NCBI RefSeq assembly: GCF_000423765.1
Contig: NZ_KE384089.1
Coordinates: 11,729-75,728, forward strand
DNA length: 64,000 bases
Direction: 5' to 3'
From: Streptococcus porci DSM 23759
Lineage (GTDB): Bacteria; Bacillota; Bacilli; Lactobacillales; Streptococcaceae
Both the position numbers and the translations under genes were made by a program. Shown here one piece after another: positions 36,286-44,458 of the stretch. The notes under the pieces are model-generated. The model was given only the letters and a program-made list of their open reading frames with translations. It had not been told where the DNA came from and did no database searches. The first letter of the stretch is position 1; each line of letters begins with the position of its first letter.

Positions 36286-36405
36286 GTGAAGAAGAAATGC
36301 CTTGTACTCCTGATTCTGACAGCAGTCCTGATTTTGACATTGCTTGCCATGAATCTCTTTCCTGCTTTTGAGGAATGGCTTCACCAGCTGATTGGTTGGT
36401 ATTAA
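36286..36405 (+). CDS. 39-residue membrane microprotein after parC
   Basis: GTG 36286 has GGAG seven bases upstream, just over the parC stop. The product MKKKCLVLLILTAVLILTLL... is one hydrophobic helix with a basic start and a short C-terminal tail EEWLHQLIGWY. It is terminated by its own hairpin 15 bp later. Function unknown; the good start signals support translation. Confidence 0.6.
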   Translation: MKKKCLVLLILTAVLILTLLAMNLFPAFEEWLHQLIGWY

Positions 36406-36418
36406 CAAATGAAGAAAT

Positions 36419-36441
36419 CAACCCGCTCAGGTGGGTTTTTC
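36419..36441 (+). terminator. Terminator of the parC unit
   Basis: ACCCGC (36421-36426) pairs with GTGGGT (36431-36436) and a T run follows. Confidence 0.8.
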
Positions 36442-36551
36442 TATTACATAATTTATTTAAGCATTTTCTGTAAAATGATATAATTAGAATGTATCGTTGA
36501 ATTATCATCGTTTGATTTATATAATTTTTAAAATTTTATAGAGGTGAGAAT

Positions 36552-37958
36552 ATGAAAAGACTTGTTCCGTTTTTGGTTTTGCTACTGATCTGTCTTACAG
36601 CTTGTCAACCAAAAAAGACTGATAGTGTAGAAGATACAGCTATTAGCACTTCATACATTGATAGTTCAGACAAATTATATGGAAAATGGCAGAAGAATTT
36701 TAGATATGCATTTGTAGCATCGGATACTTCCACTTTGATGATGGCAGGTTTTTCTTTGGAGGGCAATCAAGAGGTTCAACTCTATCGTTCAGGTAGTGAG
36801 TTGATGGCTTGGAATCAAGGAAAGATTGTACGAGGGACCTTTAGACTAAAATCCTATGATAAAAAGGAAACTGTTGAAACGTATTTGATTTTGGATGCAA
36901 AAACGACAACTGGTACGGAACCAGAAAGGATAAAAGTTTTACCAGATTTAGTTGTGCAAATTGATGTTTCTGAAGCAGAATTACAAAAAGCAGATCCTGA
37001 GCGTAAAGGGGATGAGAAAACTACTTTTTATGCCTATCAGACAAGAGATGGGATTTTGGTGCTGACAAATGGTAAGACAGACGAAGACTTGCAGGTCTTC
37101 ATAGCTTCCAATGATGCTGTACAAACATCATCTTCAGTTTTCCCAGATACTATGCTAGGGACGTGGTATGGTTGGGAACCTAGCTCACAAACTACTTTTG
37201 CTAGAACGTTTTATGAGGACGGTCGTGTGGAGAAGAGGGGATCGAATGGACGAATCGATGTTGCCTATGTGAAGAGAATGGTCCCAATAGAAACGATTCC
37301 ACATCTTTACCATTATATTTTAGATACCGATAAAGAAAATAGCATCTTTGCAGTGTATGATGGTTTCGGCGATATATTTACCCCTAAAGTTGAATATGGA
37401 ATATTTGTGCATCCAGAAGGGAAATTCCTCAATTCGATTGTATGGGGATTAAAAGAAGATGAAGAGTTTAATTATCGTCCAGACCCTAGTTTTTTCCAAG
37501 GATATGTTCAACATTCCTATAGTATGATAAGAAATAAGGAACAACTATTAACAAGTGATTTGAATAATGGATTGATGCACCTTTGGAGTCGCAATCAGCC
37601 CCAAGAACTTGCAACTTTTATGGCGAGTTTTGGAGAGAGAATGGGGCAAAGTCCTTATAACTTGATACATCAAAGTGAACATATTTTATACAACGAGAAT
37701 CAATTAGAAGTAAGTTACAATTTGTTGATACCCAAAGATTATACAATCGTAGCTACTTATGAGTATATTATTGATCAATCTACCGTTCATCGTTATTATT
37801 TTGCTATACGAGAAGACCAAACTGCAACCGTTCTGTACACTAATGTCAGAGATGCGTCATTATATTATGTAAAAACCACAGAAAACCAAGAATTATTGCA
37901 AGGATTTTCTGAAATTGTGAATCTACCAATCAGTTCGGAACGGTTAGTGGAACAGTAG
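36552..37958 (+). CDS. Putative lipoprotein A of a tandem pair
   Basis: The 468-residue protein has a lipoprotein signal peptide with lipobox LTAC (Cys18), so it is anchored to the outer face of the membrane. The mature part has repeated beta-rich modules with a W-x-W/G-T-W motif: KLYGKWQKNFRYAF near the start, and MLGTWYGWEPSSQTTF with FARTFYEDGRVEKRG in the middle. The next gene encodes a shorter relative with the same order. I know no function; binding of an extracellular ligand is plausible. GAGGTGAG precedes the ATG. Confidence 0.75.
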   Translation: MKRLVPFLVLLLICLTACQPKKTDSVEDTAISTSYIDSSDKLYGKWQKNFRYAFVASDTSTLMMAGFSLEGNQEVQLYRSGSELMAWNQGKIVRGTFRLKSYDKKETVETYLILDAKTTTGTEPERIKVLPDLVVQIDVSEAELQKADPERKGDEKTTFYAYQTRDGILVLTNGKTDEDLQVFIASNDAVQTSSSVFPDTMLGTWYGWEPSSQTTFARTFYEDGRVEKRGSNGRIDVAYVKRMVPIETIPHLYHYILDTDKENSIFAVYDGFGDIFTPKVEYGIFVHPEGKFLNSIVWGLKEDEEFNYRPDPSFFQGYVQHSYSMIRNKEQLLTSDLNNGLMHLWSRNQPQELATFMASFGERMGQSPYNLIHQSEHILYNENQLEVSYNLLIPKDYTIVATYEYIIDQSTVHRYYFAIREDQTATVLYTNVRDASLYYVKTTENQELLQGFSEIVNLPISSERLVEQ

Positions 37959-37999
37959 TATCAGGTTATTGTAGAGGTGTTACAAAAATGGAGGTAAAT

Positions 38000-39178
38000 T
38001 TGAAAAAGCTAAATCTATTGCTGGCTGCAGTTGTTTGTTTGCTCCACGCAGGATGTCAAAAACAACAGGTCACAGTAGAAAATGTGGCTGAAGGGACAGC
38101 CACAACAGAAAAAAATAACTCTGCTTGGCAGGGGCGTTATCGACAGGTTAGTAGTCATAGCAGTTTGAATCTTGTAGAGATAAAAAATAATGCTGAATTT
38201 GTTGCAATAGATGGTTCAGGAGAAGAAGTTCAGGGAAGTTGGAAAAGTCAAAAATACGATTCGGATAAAAAAGTTACCAGTTTGAATATACTAGCTCCAA
38301 GTGATGCAACAATCTATCAAACACTTCCAGAAGTAATGGTAACATTTTCAATCAAGGGACAGGATATGATTTTCTATGGATTTCAGACAGAATTCGGACA
38401 GCGTATCCTTACCAGTGGCGGAAAGAATCCAATTGTTTTTAAGGACGAAGAATCATTCCCTGAAGAAAATGATGAAGATATATTCCCAGAAGGATTGATT
38501 GGTTCGTGGACGGGGATACATCCTCTAACGCATTCGGGATGGTCATTGATTTTTGAAGAAGATGGAGGAATACGGAACACTTTTTATGTGAATGGAGAGC
38601 GATTTCATGCCATTTCCATGTATGAAGTCCGACAAAATTTTTATGTTTTTGAAAACGAGAGAGGAGATCATATTAATTTTGGTATTGCTAATATCGGAGG
38701 CACAGGAATAGTATATGATTTTGGATTATACATTGATCCAGACTATAGTTTCATCCAACCATTTTACATAACAGCTGATATAAATGAATCCTTTGATTAC
38801 GATAAAATAGATATAGATTCCCAATCTTCGATGAATCTATATCCAGGAGATAGGATTTTATTGGGGAAATCAGCGGTGGTTTATATTCCAAAGGTCGATA
38901 CTAAGAATTTAACACAAGGACAATTAGAAAATTGGGTTTTAGCTTCTTATGCACTTTCTATGCACTCAACAGCCTCATATTATAGAGACATGGGCTGGCA
39001 TGTTGTAGTAAACAAAGCGGAAGATGGGCTGGTCTATGCTAGCCTTATAGACGAAACTCAAGAGGAAGTTTGGCTTTATCGAGTGAATGCTATGGGAGAA
39101 TTGGAGTCACATGGAGCTGTAGCGAGTGGAGAGAGAGGAAGTACCTGGTTTAGTCTCGGAAAAGTCTATTATGAATAA
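38000..39178 (+). CDS. Putative lipoprotein B of a tandem pair
   Basis: The open frame begins with ATG 37988, but that ATG is part of GGAGGTAAAT, a good ribosome site for TTG 38000. From there the signal peptide MKKLNLLLAAVVCLLHAGC is ideal, with lipobox HAGC (Cys19); length 392 residues. The modules match lipoprotein A: SAWQGRYRQVSS, then FPEGLIGSWTGIHPL and LIFEEDGGIR. The two are diverged tandem duplicates, 41 bp apart, probably one transcript. Function unknown. Confidence 0.75.
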   Translation: MKKLNLLLAAVVCLLHAGCQKQQVTVENVAEGTATTEKNNSAWQGRYRQVSSHSSLNLVEIKNNAEFVAIDGSGEEVQGSWKSQKYDSDKKVTSLNILAPSDATIYQTLPEVMVTFSIKGQDMIFYGFQTEFGQRILTSGGKNPIVFKDEESFPEENDEDIFPEGLIGSWTGIHPLTHSGWSLIFEEDGGIRNTFYVNGERFHAISMYEVRQNFYVFENERGDHINFGIANIGGTGIVYDFGLYIDPDYSFIQPFYITADINESFDYDKIDIDSQSSMNLYPGDRILLGKSAVVYIPKVDTKNLTQGQLENWVLASYALSMHSTASYYRDMGWHVVVNKAEDGLVYASLIDETQEEVWLYRVNAMGELESHGAVASGERGSTWFSLGKVYYE

Positions 39179-39222
39179 CATTTCATAGGATTCTAAAATT
39201 TTCAGAAAATTCCATTATTTCC

Positions 39223-39251
39223 TTGTAGATTTCTTTAAAAAAAGCTATAAT
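39223..39251 (+). promoter_or_regulatory. ilvE promoter
   Basis: TTGTAG (39223-39228), 17-bp spacer, TATAAT (39246-39251). Confidence 0.75.
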
Positions 39252-39282
39252 AAGAGAATCAATTGTAAAGAAGGATGACACT

Positions 39283-40308
39283 ATGACAGTAACAATCGAC
39301 TGGGAAAACCTTGGTTTTTCTTATATGAAACTACCTTACCGCTTCATCGCTCATTTCAAAAACGGCCAGTGGTCTGAGGGGCAGCTGACAGAAGATGCGG
39401 AACTGCACATTTCAGAAAGCTCACCAGCTCTTCACTATGGCCAGCAAGCTTTTGAAGGCCTCAAGGCCTATCGCACCAAGGAGGGAAAACTACAGCTCTT
39501 TCGTCCAGACCAAAACGCTGAGCGCCTGCAACGAACAGCTGACCGCTTGCTCATGGAGCCTGTACCGACTGACCTTTTCATCAAGGCTTGTAAAGAGGTG
39601 GTCAAAGCCAACGCGGACTACGTTCCTCCCTATGGAACTGGTGGCACGCTCTATCTCCGCCCACTCCTGATTGGCGTCGGCGACATCATCGGCGTAAAAC
39701 CAGCAGATGAGTATATTTTTACTGTTTTTGCCATGCCTGTGGGAAATTATTTTAAAGGTGGCCTTGCACCGACCAACTTCTTAATTCAAGATGAGTATGA
39801 CCGTGCTGCTCCGAATGGAACAGGTGCTGCTAAGGTTGGAGGAAACTATGCGGCATCGCTCTTACCGGGCCAATATGCCAAAAAGCAGGGCTTCTCTGAT
39901 GTCATCTACCTAGACCCAGCTACCCACACCAAGATTGAAGAAGTAGGGTCTGCAAATTTCTTTGGTATCACAGTCAATAACGAGTTTGTCACACCGATTT
40001 CGCCATCAATCTTGCCGTCCATTACCAAGTATTCTCTCTTGTACTTGGCAGAGCATCGTCTGGGGATGAAGGCAGTGGAACGAGAAGTTCTTGTCGAAGA
40101 ATTAGACCAGTTTGTCGAAGCTGGAGCCTGCGGAACAGCGGCGGTTATCTCACCGATTGGAGGAGTAAAGCACGGCGATGATTTCCATGTTTTTTATAGC
40201 GAAACTGAAGTGGGACCAATTACTCGAAAACTCTATGACGAACTGACGGGCATTCAGTTTGGAGACAAGGAAGCCCCAGAAGGCTGGATTGTTCCAGTCG
40301 ATTTGTAG
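39283..40308 (+). CDS. ilvE: Branched-chain amino acid aminotransferase
   Basis: The 341-residue class IV aminotransferase transfers amino groups between Glu and Leu, Ile or Val keto acids. The pyridoxal-phosphate lysine is Lys184 in AAKVGGNYAASL. FEGLKAYRT, GSANFFGI and ACGTAAVISP are further family segments. It is monocistronic with its own promoter and a terminator. Confidence 0.96.
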   Translation: MTVTIDWENLGFSYMKLPYRFIAHFKNGQWSEGQLTEDAELHISESSPALHYGQQAFEGLKAYRTKEGKLQLFRPDQNAERLQRTADRLLMEPVPTDLFIKACKEVVKANADYVPPYGTGGTLYLRPLLIGVGDIIGVKPADEYIFTVFAMPVGNYFKGGLAPTNFLIQDEYDRAAPNGTGAAKVGGNYAASLLPGQYAKKQGFSDVIYLDPATHTKIEEVGSANFFGITVNNEFVTPISPSILPSITKYSLLYLAEHRLGMKAVEREVLVEELDQFVEAGACGTAAVISPIGGVKHGDDFHVFYSETEVGPITRKLYDELTGIQFGDKEAPEGWIVPVDL

Positions 40309-40316
40309 AAAAAATT

Positions 40317-40341
40317 AAAGGCTTGCGCTTGCAAGCTTTTT
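40317..40341 (+). terminator. Terminator of ilvE
   Basis: AAGGCTTGC (about 40318-40326) pairs with GCAAGCTTT (40331-40339), followed by T. The promoter of the next gene starts inside this hairpin. Confidence 0.78.
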
Positions 40342-40357
40342 AGCTTTTCGGTAAAAT
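40329..40357 (+). promoter_or_regulatory. Promoter of the DUF2969 gene, overlapping the ilvE terminator
   Basis: TTGCAA (40329-40334), 17-bp spacer, TAAAAT (40352-40357). The -35 is the right arm of the terminator stem. Confidence 0.7.
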
Positions 40358-40387
40358 AAAATGAATGACTGAAGAAGGAAAGTTAAC

Positions 40388-40618
40388 ATGAGCAAAAAAG
40401 ATAAAAAAATTGAAATTCAGATTACAGACGCTAAGGTAGAGGTAAACGGAACTAAAGTCGACGGATACCAACTTAATATTTCTAAAAAGTTGATTGGTGA
40501 AATTGCTGAGCTTGATGACCGCTTTGCCTTGGTTAAAAATGGTAAAGTTGATAGCTTTTTCAAAAATATAGATCAGGCTGTCGAAAAAATTATTGAAAAT
40601 TACAATTTAAACCATTGA
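40388..40618 (+). CDS. DUF2969 family protein
   Basis: The 76-residue protein starts KKDKKIEIQITDAKVEVNG and contains the family pattern SKKLIGEIAELDDRFALVKNG. The family is small and found in streptococci and relatives; the function is not known. GAAGGAAAG precedes the ATG. It stands just upstream of tRNA genes. Confidence 0.8.
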   Translation: MSKKDKKIEIQITDAKVEVNGTKVDGYQLNISKKLIGEIAELDDRFALVKNGKVDSFFKNIDQAVEKIIENYNLNH

Positions 40619-40634
40619 TTTTCAAATAAAACAC

Positions 40635-40663
40635 TTGATTTTTATAAGGAACTGTGGTAAACT
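40635..40663 (+). promoter_or_regulatory. Promoter of tRNA-Tyr
   Basis: TTGATT (40635-40640), 17-bp spacer, TAAACT (40658-40663); the tRNA begins 15 bases later. Confidence 0.75.
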
Positions 40664-40677
40664 ATTCCTTGTGTTTT

Positions 40678-40758
40678 GGAAAGATAGCGAAGAGGCTAAA
40701 CGCGGCGGACTGTAAATCCGCTCCTTCGGGTTCGGGGGTTCGAATCCCTCTCTTTCCA
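40678..40758 (+). tRNA. tRNA-Tyr (GTA)
   Basis: The acceptor GGAAAGA pairs with TCTTTCC; the anticodon loop CTGTAAA (GTA at 40712-40714) is closed by GCGGA/TCCGC; a long variable arm (CTCCTTCGGGTTCG region) marks a class II tRNA; the T-arm holds GGTTCGAATCC. CCA is not encoded. Confidence 0.95.
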
Positions 40759-40902
40759 TATAACAGGATACAAAGGACGTTAAAAATTCGTACGAAAATA
40801 GGAAACTGATGCAGTGTGCTAAACACACAAGGAAGTTTATCATTTTCACTAGGATTTTAGTCCGTGTTCATCTTTGCATTTTTGTTTTTCTGTTACACAT
40901 CT

Positions 40903-40974
40903 TGGGGTATAGCCAAGCGGTAAGGCAAGGGACTTTGACTCCCTCATGCGTTGGTTCGAATCCAGCTACCCCAG
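40903..40974 (+). tRNA. tRNA-Gln (TTG)
   Basis: The acceptor TGGGGTA pairs with TACCCCA; D-arm AGCCAAGCGGTAAGGC; anticodon loop CTTTGAC with TTG at 40935-40937; T-arm GGTTCGAATCC. No CCA is encoded. Confidence 0.95.
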
Positions 40975-41022
40975 TCATGGTAAGCTCTTGCGAGTGACCT
41001 TGAAAATTTAATATATACCAAG

Positions 41023-41045
41023 ACCCAGAATTGGCTGGGTTTTGT
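41023..41045 (+). terminator. Hairpin between tRNA-Gln and rpsA
   Basis: ACCCAG (41023-41028) pairs with CTGGGT (41035-41040), followed by TTTTGTT. It ends only some 17 bases before the rpsA ATG, so it could terminate the tRNA transcript or attenuate rpsA. Confidence 0.65.
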
Positions 41046-41061
41046 TGGAGGATTTTTTAGA

Positions 41062-42267
41062 ATGAATGAATTTGAAGATTTGCTAAACAGTGTTAGCGAA
41101 GTTAACCCAGGTGATGTTGTCACTGCTGAAGTATTGACAGTTGACGCTGGTCAAGCTAACCTCATCATCAGTGGAACTGGTGTTGAAGGCGTTTTGACTC
41201 TTCGTGAATTGACAAACGACCGAAATGCAGATATCAACGACCTAGTAAAAGCTGGCGAAACACTTGAAGTGCTTGTTCTTCGTCAAGTAGTAGGTAAAGA
41301 TACTGATACAGTTACTTACCTTGTCTCTAAAAAACGTTTGGAAGCTCGCAAAGCTTGGGACAAATTGGTTGGTCGCGAAGGCGAAGTGGTTACTGTTAAA
41401 GGTACTCGCGCAGTTAAAGGTGGCCTTTCAGTTGAATTTGAAGGACTTCGTGGTTTCATCCCAGCTTCAATGATTGACACTCGTTTTGTTCGTAACACAG
41501 AGCAATTTGTAGGTCAAGAATTTGATGCTAAAATCAAAGAAGTTGATGCAGCAGAAAACCGTTTCATCTTGTCACGTCGTGAAGTTGTAGAAGAAGTAGC
41601 TGCTGCAGCTCGCCAAGAAATCTTCTCAAACATTGCAGTTGGTTCAGTTGTTACCGGTAAAGTTGCACGCTTGACAAGCTTTGGTGCTTTCATCGACCTT
41701 GGTGGAGTTGACGGACTTGTTCATGTGACTGAATTGTCACACGAGCGTAATGCTTCTCCAAAATCAGTAGTATCTGTTGGTGAAGAAGTCGAAGTTAAAG
41801 TTCTTGCTATTGATGAAGAAGAAGGACGTGTATCACTTTCACTTAAAGCAACAACACCTGGACCTTGGGATGGCGTTGAGCAAAAACTTGCTGCTGGCGA
41901 TGTTATCGAAGGTAAAGTTAAACGTTTGACTGACTTCGGTGCCTTTGTTGAAGTATTGCCAGGTATTGATGGACTTGTTCACATCTCACAAATTTCACAC
42001 AAACGTGTTGAAAATCCAAAAGATGTTCTTTCAGCTGGTCAAGATGTAACTGTTAAAGTACTTGAAGTAAATGCTGATGCTGAACGTGTATCACTTTCAA
42101 TCAAAGCATTGGAAGAACGTCCAGCACAAGCTGAAGGTGAAAACAACGAAGAAAAACGTCAACCACGTCGTCGTGCACCAAAACGTGAAGCAAAACGTGA
42201 CTACGAATTGCCAGAAACACAAACTGGTTTCTCAATGGCTGACCTTTTTGGTGATATTGAATTGTAA
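41062..42267 (+). CDS. rpsA: 30S ribosomal protein S1
   Basis: The 401-residue protein has four S1 RNA-binding repeats: about 14-85, 104-170, 190-262 ([20 protein letters not shown]) and 275-350 ([20 protein letters not shown]), then a charged tail. This four-repeat form is shorter than the six-repeat enterobacterial S1. It binds mRNA at the ribosome. TTGGAGG precedes the ATG; codon use is strongly biased to high expression. Confidence 0.95.
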   Translation: MNEFEDLLNSVSEVNPGDVVTAEVLTVDAGQANLIISGTGVEGVLTLRELTNDRNADINDLVKAGETLEVLVLRQVVGKDTDTVTYLVSKKRLEARKAWDKLVGREGEVVTVKGTRAVKGGLSVEFEGLRGFIPASMIDTRFVRNTEQFVGQEFDAKIKEVDAAENRFILSRREVVEEVAAAARQEIFSNIAVGSVVTGKVARLTSFGAFIDLGGVDGLVHVTELSHERNASPKSVVSVGEEVEVKVLAIDEEEGRVSLSLKATTPGPWDGVEQKLAAGDVIEGKVKRLTDFGAFVEVLPGIDGLVHISQISHKRVENPKDVLSAGQDVTVKVLEVNADAERVSLSIKALEERPAQAEGENNEEKRQPRRRAPKREAKRDYELPETQTGFSMADLFGDIEL

Positions 42268-42274
42268 TTCAGTT

Positions 42275-42302
42275 AAAAGACCCGATGGGTCTTTTATTTT
42301 TT
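42275..42302 (+). terminator. Terminator of rpsA
   Basis: AAAAGACCC (42275-42283) pairs perfectly with GGGTCTTTT (42287-42295), followed by ATTTTTTT. Confidence 0.88.
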
Positions 42303-42330
42303 TGATTTTCGTGCTATAATAAACAGGTTC

Positions 42331-42402
42331 CCACTCTTAGTGTAATGGATATCACGCAAGATTCCGGTTCTTGAAATAGGGGTTCGATTCCCTTAGAGTG
42401 GA
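42331..42402 (+). tRNA. tRNA-Arg (CCG)
   Basis: The acceptor CCACTCT pairs with AGAGTGG; D-arm GTGTAATGGATATCAC; anticodon stem CAAGA/TCTTG with loop TTCCGGT (CCG at 42364-42366); T-arm GGGTTCGATTCCC. TATAAT at 42315-42320 can serve as the -10. CCA is not encoded. Confidence 0.93.
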
Positions 42403-42435
42403 AAAAGACTTGAGCAGATGCTCAAGTCTTTTTGT
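42403..42435. terminator. Bidirectional terminator between tRNA-Arg and the lipoprotein gene
   Basis: AAAAGACTTGAGC (42403-42415) pairs perfectly with its complement at 42420-42432; A and T runs flank it. Confidence 0.88.
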
Positions 42436-42441
42436 CACTTA

Positions 42442-43074
42442 TTAGTCCTTGATACCAGTCTGCTCGACATGAATCAGGTGGTTATTTTCAAAGTTGAGAA
42501 TTAGAGTTGCTCCCTTATCAGTTTTTAAACCGCTGGTCCAAATAGCTTGGATTTCCTCTTTTTCAGAAGAGATGGCTTGGGACATGACATCAGGCTGACC
42601 GAATCGATCTGAGATTGCTTTGAATGTATCGCCTTTATCACCGTTTTGGCTGATTTTTAAGGCATCAACATCGGATTTTTTGACAGTTTGTTCACGATTA
42701 AACTGGAAATGTGAGATGGAGCGAACAATACTGCTATCTTTGTAAAGATGGACACTGAGTGCTACCTGATCGAAAGTCCAACTGTAGAGATCCACTGTAA
42801 CATCGCCTGCTGGAACAGACTCGTGCTTAACGGGCTCGCCAAACAATTTTTTCAGGGTCTCAAGGTTGGTTCCTCCGACAAAATTGTCAGCAGCACTTGC
42901 TAGCTTAATGTCATTGAATTTTATGCGAATATCCTGATGTGCAGGTGTGGTATCCTCTTTAACAATGGTAGTCTCCAGCTCAGTATTGGTCACCTTAGTC
43001 TCTTTTTTAGAAGAACAAGCTGCTAAACTTAGCAAGGCTAAAGAGAGACATAAACTTATTAAACTCTTTTTCAT
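42442..43074 (-). CDS. Putative lipoprotein
   Basis: The 210-residue protein has the signal MKKSLISLCLSLALLSLAAC with lipobox LAAC (Cys20). The mature domain has two related halves, GGTNLETLKKLFGEP and GDTFKAISDRFGQP, each starting a small alpha-beta unit as in SmpA/BLIP-type or DUF3862-like proteins. It is displayed on the membrane surface; its partner is unknown. It is encoded alone between the terminator and ssrA. Confidence 0.75.
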   Translation of the reverse strand: MKKSLISLCLSLALLSLAACSSKKETKVTNTELETTIVKEDTTPAHQDIRIKFNDIKLASAADNFVGGTNLETLKKLFGEPVKHESVPAGDVTVDLYSWTFDQVALSVHLYKDSSIVRSISHFQFNREQTVKKSDVDALKISQNGDKGDTFKAISDRFGQPDVMSQAISSEKEEIQAIWTSGLKTDKGATLILNFENNHLIHVEQTGIKD

Positions 43075-43121
43075 GATTTTTCCTTTTAAAAAATGGCAGA
43101 TCTAGCCTGCCAAAGTAATTA

Positions 43122-43465
43122 TGGAGCCGGTGGGAGTCGAACCCACGTCCAAACACCTGCCAACACATTCGTCTACAACCATAGGCTATGTCTTAATTTA
43201 ACAAGTTTTTGACACATAGCTCAAGCCCAAACCTTGCGAGTCTATCGATCTCTTTTTCATCAGCTAGACAATAATGAAACGTAGCTTGCTATTTTAAGAC
43301 TTCAGCCCAGACACAAGCAATCTGAGTGAAGTCACGTCTGCTGGTGTTTAGGCAGCGAGAGCGTAAGAGTTTGTATTTTTTGCAGTTATATTTAACTGAA
43401 CGTTAACGCCGTCACGCGGGTTGCAAAATGTGCCTCATAATGCCTGTCGAATCCGTAACGACCCC
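43122..43465 (-). ncRNA. ssrA: Transfer-messenger RNA (tmRNA)
   Basis: On the minus strand the 5' end GGGGTCG pairs with CGGCTCC at the 3' end, the tRNA-like part. The T-loop GGTTCGACTCCC appears as gggagtcgaacc on the plus strand. The tag frame reads (A)KNTNSYALAA followed by TAA. It rescues stalled ribosomes and tags products for ClpXP; clpX is also in this window. Confidence 0.95.
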
Positions 43466-43908
43466 TTATGAGTATAAATACTTTTTAAGTATAACAAATT
43501 TTAAAAGCTCTTGCAATCTTTTGGCAAGATTAGCACGACAAACGCATGAAGAAAAGAGTTCCAATAAATTTCTGAAATACAAAAATTTATTCTGAAAAGT
43601 TAGGCGGTCAAGAACAATAGTTACAGAAAGCAATCTTTTCAAGAGCTATTGATAGAAAAGAAACCAAATATTTTTGAGTAAAATTTCACAAAACACCTAA
43701 AAATTTAGACTTTTGATATTTTCAAAACTTTTTCAATAAATGATTTTCTTCATGCGTTTGTCCTGCAAGATTAGGGAGGACAGGTAAACTGACTCTAAGA
43801 AAATGGCATGGGAAGACAAAACTTTCAGATTTCTCTTTTTGCTAACAATTTTTCAAAAAATAAGGTATAATAATAAGGTTACGATAGTAGAAAAAAGAAA
43901 GGGATTCT
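43466..43908. other. AT-rich gap between ssrA and yutD
   Basis: The gap holds the inverted-repeat element at 43537-43762 and, before yutD, a TATAAT-like box at 43866-43871 that can serve both sides. I see no coding sequence. Confidence 0.6.
43537..43762. mobile_element. MITE-like 226-bp element with 19-bp terminal inverted repeats
   Basis: GACAAACGCATGAAGAAAA (43537-43555) recurs as its exact reverse complement at 43744-43762. The inside is AT-rich and non-coding. Both ends are flanked by a GCAAGATTAG direct repeat, on the left just before the element and on the right just after it. This is the form of a miniature inverted-repeat element, but no parental transposase is visible. Confidence 0.5.
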
Positions 43909-44454
43909 ATGCGAAAAGAGATTTCCCCAGAAATGTACAATTACAACAAGTTTCCAGGTCCGGTCTTTGTCCATTTTGACCAGATTGTCAAGTCGGATGA
44001 CATCAGTTTTATCCTCTTAGATAATCATAAAGAAGCTTTTGATGCGGAGGTTTTTAGCCAGCGATTTTCAGAGTGGTTGCTCAAGTACGACTATATCGTT
44101 GGTGATTGGGGCAATGAGCAGCTCCGTCTCAAAGGATTTTACAAGGACGATAGGCCAGTGGCAAGTCCTTATAAGATTTCACACTTAGAGGATTATCTGA
44201 AAGAGTACTGTGCTTTTGGATGTGCCTATTTTGTTTTGGAAAATGCAGAGCCCCGCGAGCTCGTTTCAGAAGACGAGGTGCCAACCAAACGTCGCCGCAG
44301 ACGTCGCCGTAAGCCAGCTGGCGCTAAAAATCAAAAAGATTTTAAAATGACCAGCATTGATCGCAACAAACAAGAAAAGATGCGCCGCCGTGATTTTGAA
44401 CGTGATGTTCAAGAAGCTCAGCAGCATTTTACAATCAGAAAGAAAGAGAAATAA
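43909..44454 (+). CDS. yutD: YutD family protein (DUF1027)
   Basis: The 181-residue protein has the conserved YutD core (about 5-115: [53 protein letters not shown]) and a basic tail with [14 protein letters not shown]. The function is not established; the basic tail suggests RNA or ribosome contact. rlmN follows four bases after its stop, a conserved pairing. Confidence 0.85.
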   Translation: MRKEISPEMYNYNKFPGPVFVHFDQIVKSDDISFILLDNHKEAFDAEVFSQRFSEWLLKYDYIVGDWGNEQLRLKGFYKDDRPVASPYKISHLEDYLKEYCAFGCAYFVLENAEPRELVSEDEVPTKRRRRRRRKPAGAKNQKDFKMTSIDRNKQEKMRRRDFERDVQEAQQHFTIRKKEK

Positions 44455-44458
44455 GATA

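Noticed and set aside
37988..37999. ATG start of lipoprotein B
   Set aside because: This ATG is part of the ribosome site GGAGG for TTG 38000, and the signal peptide fits the TTG start better.
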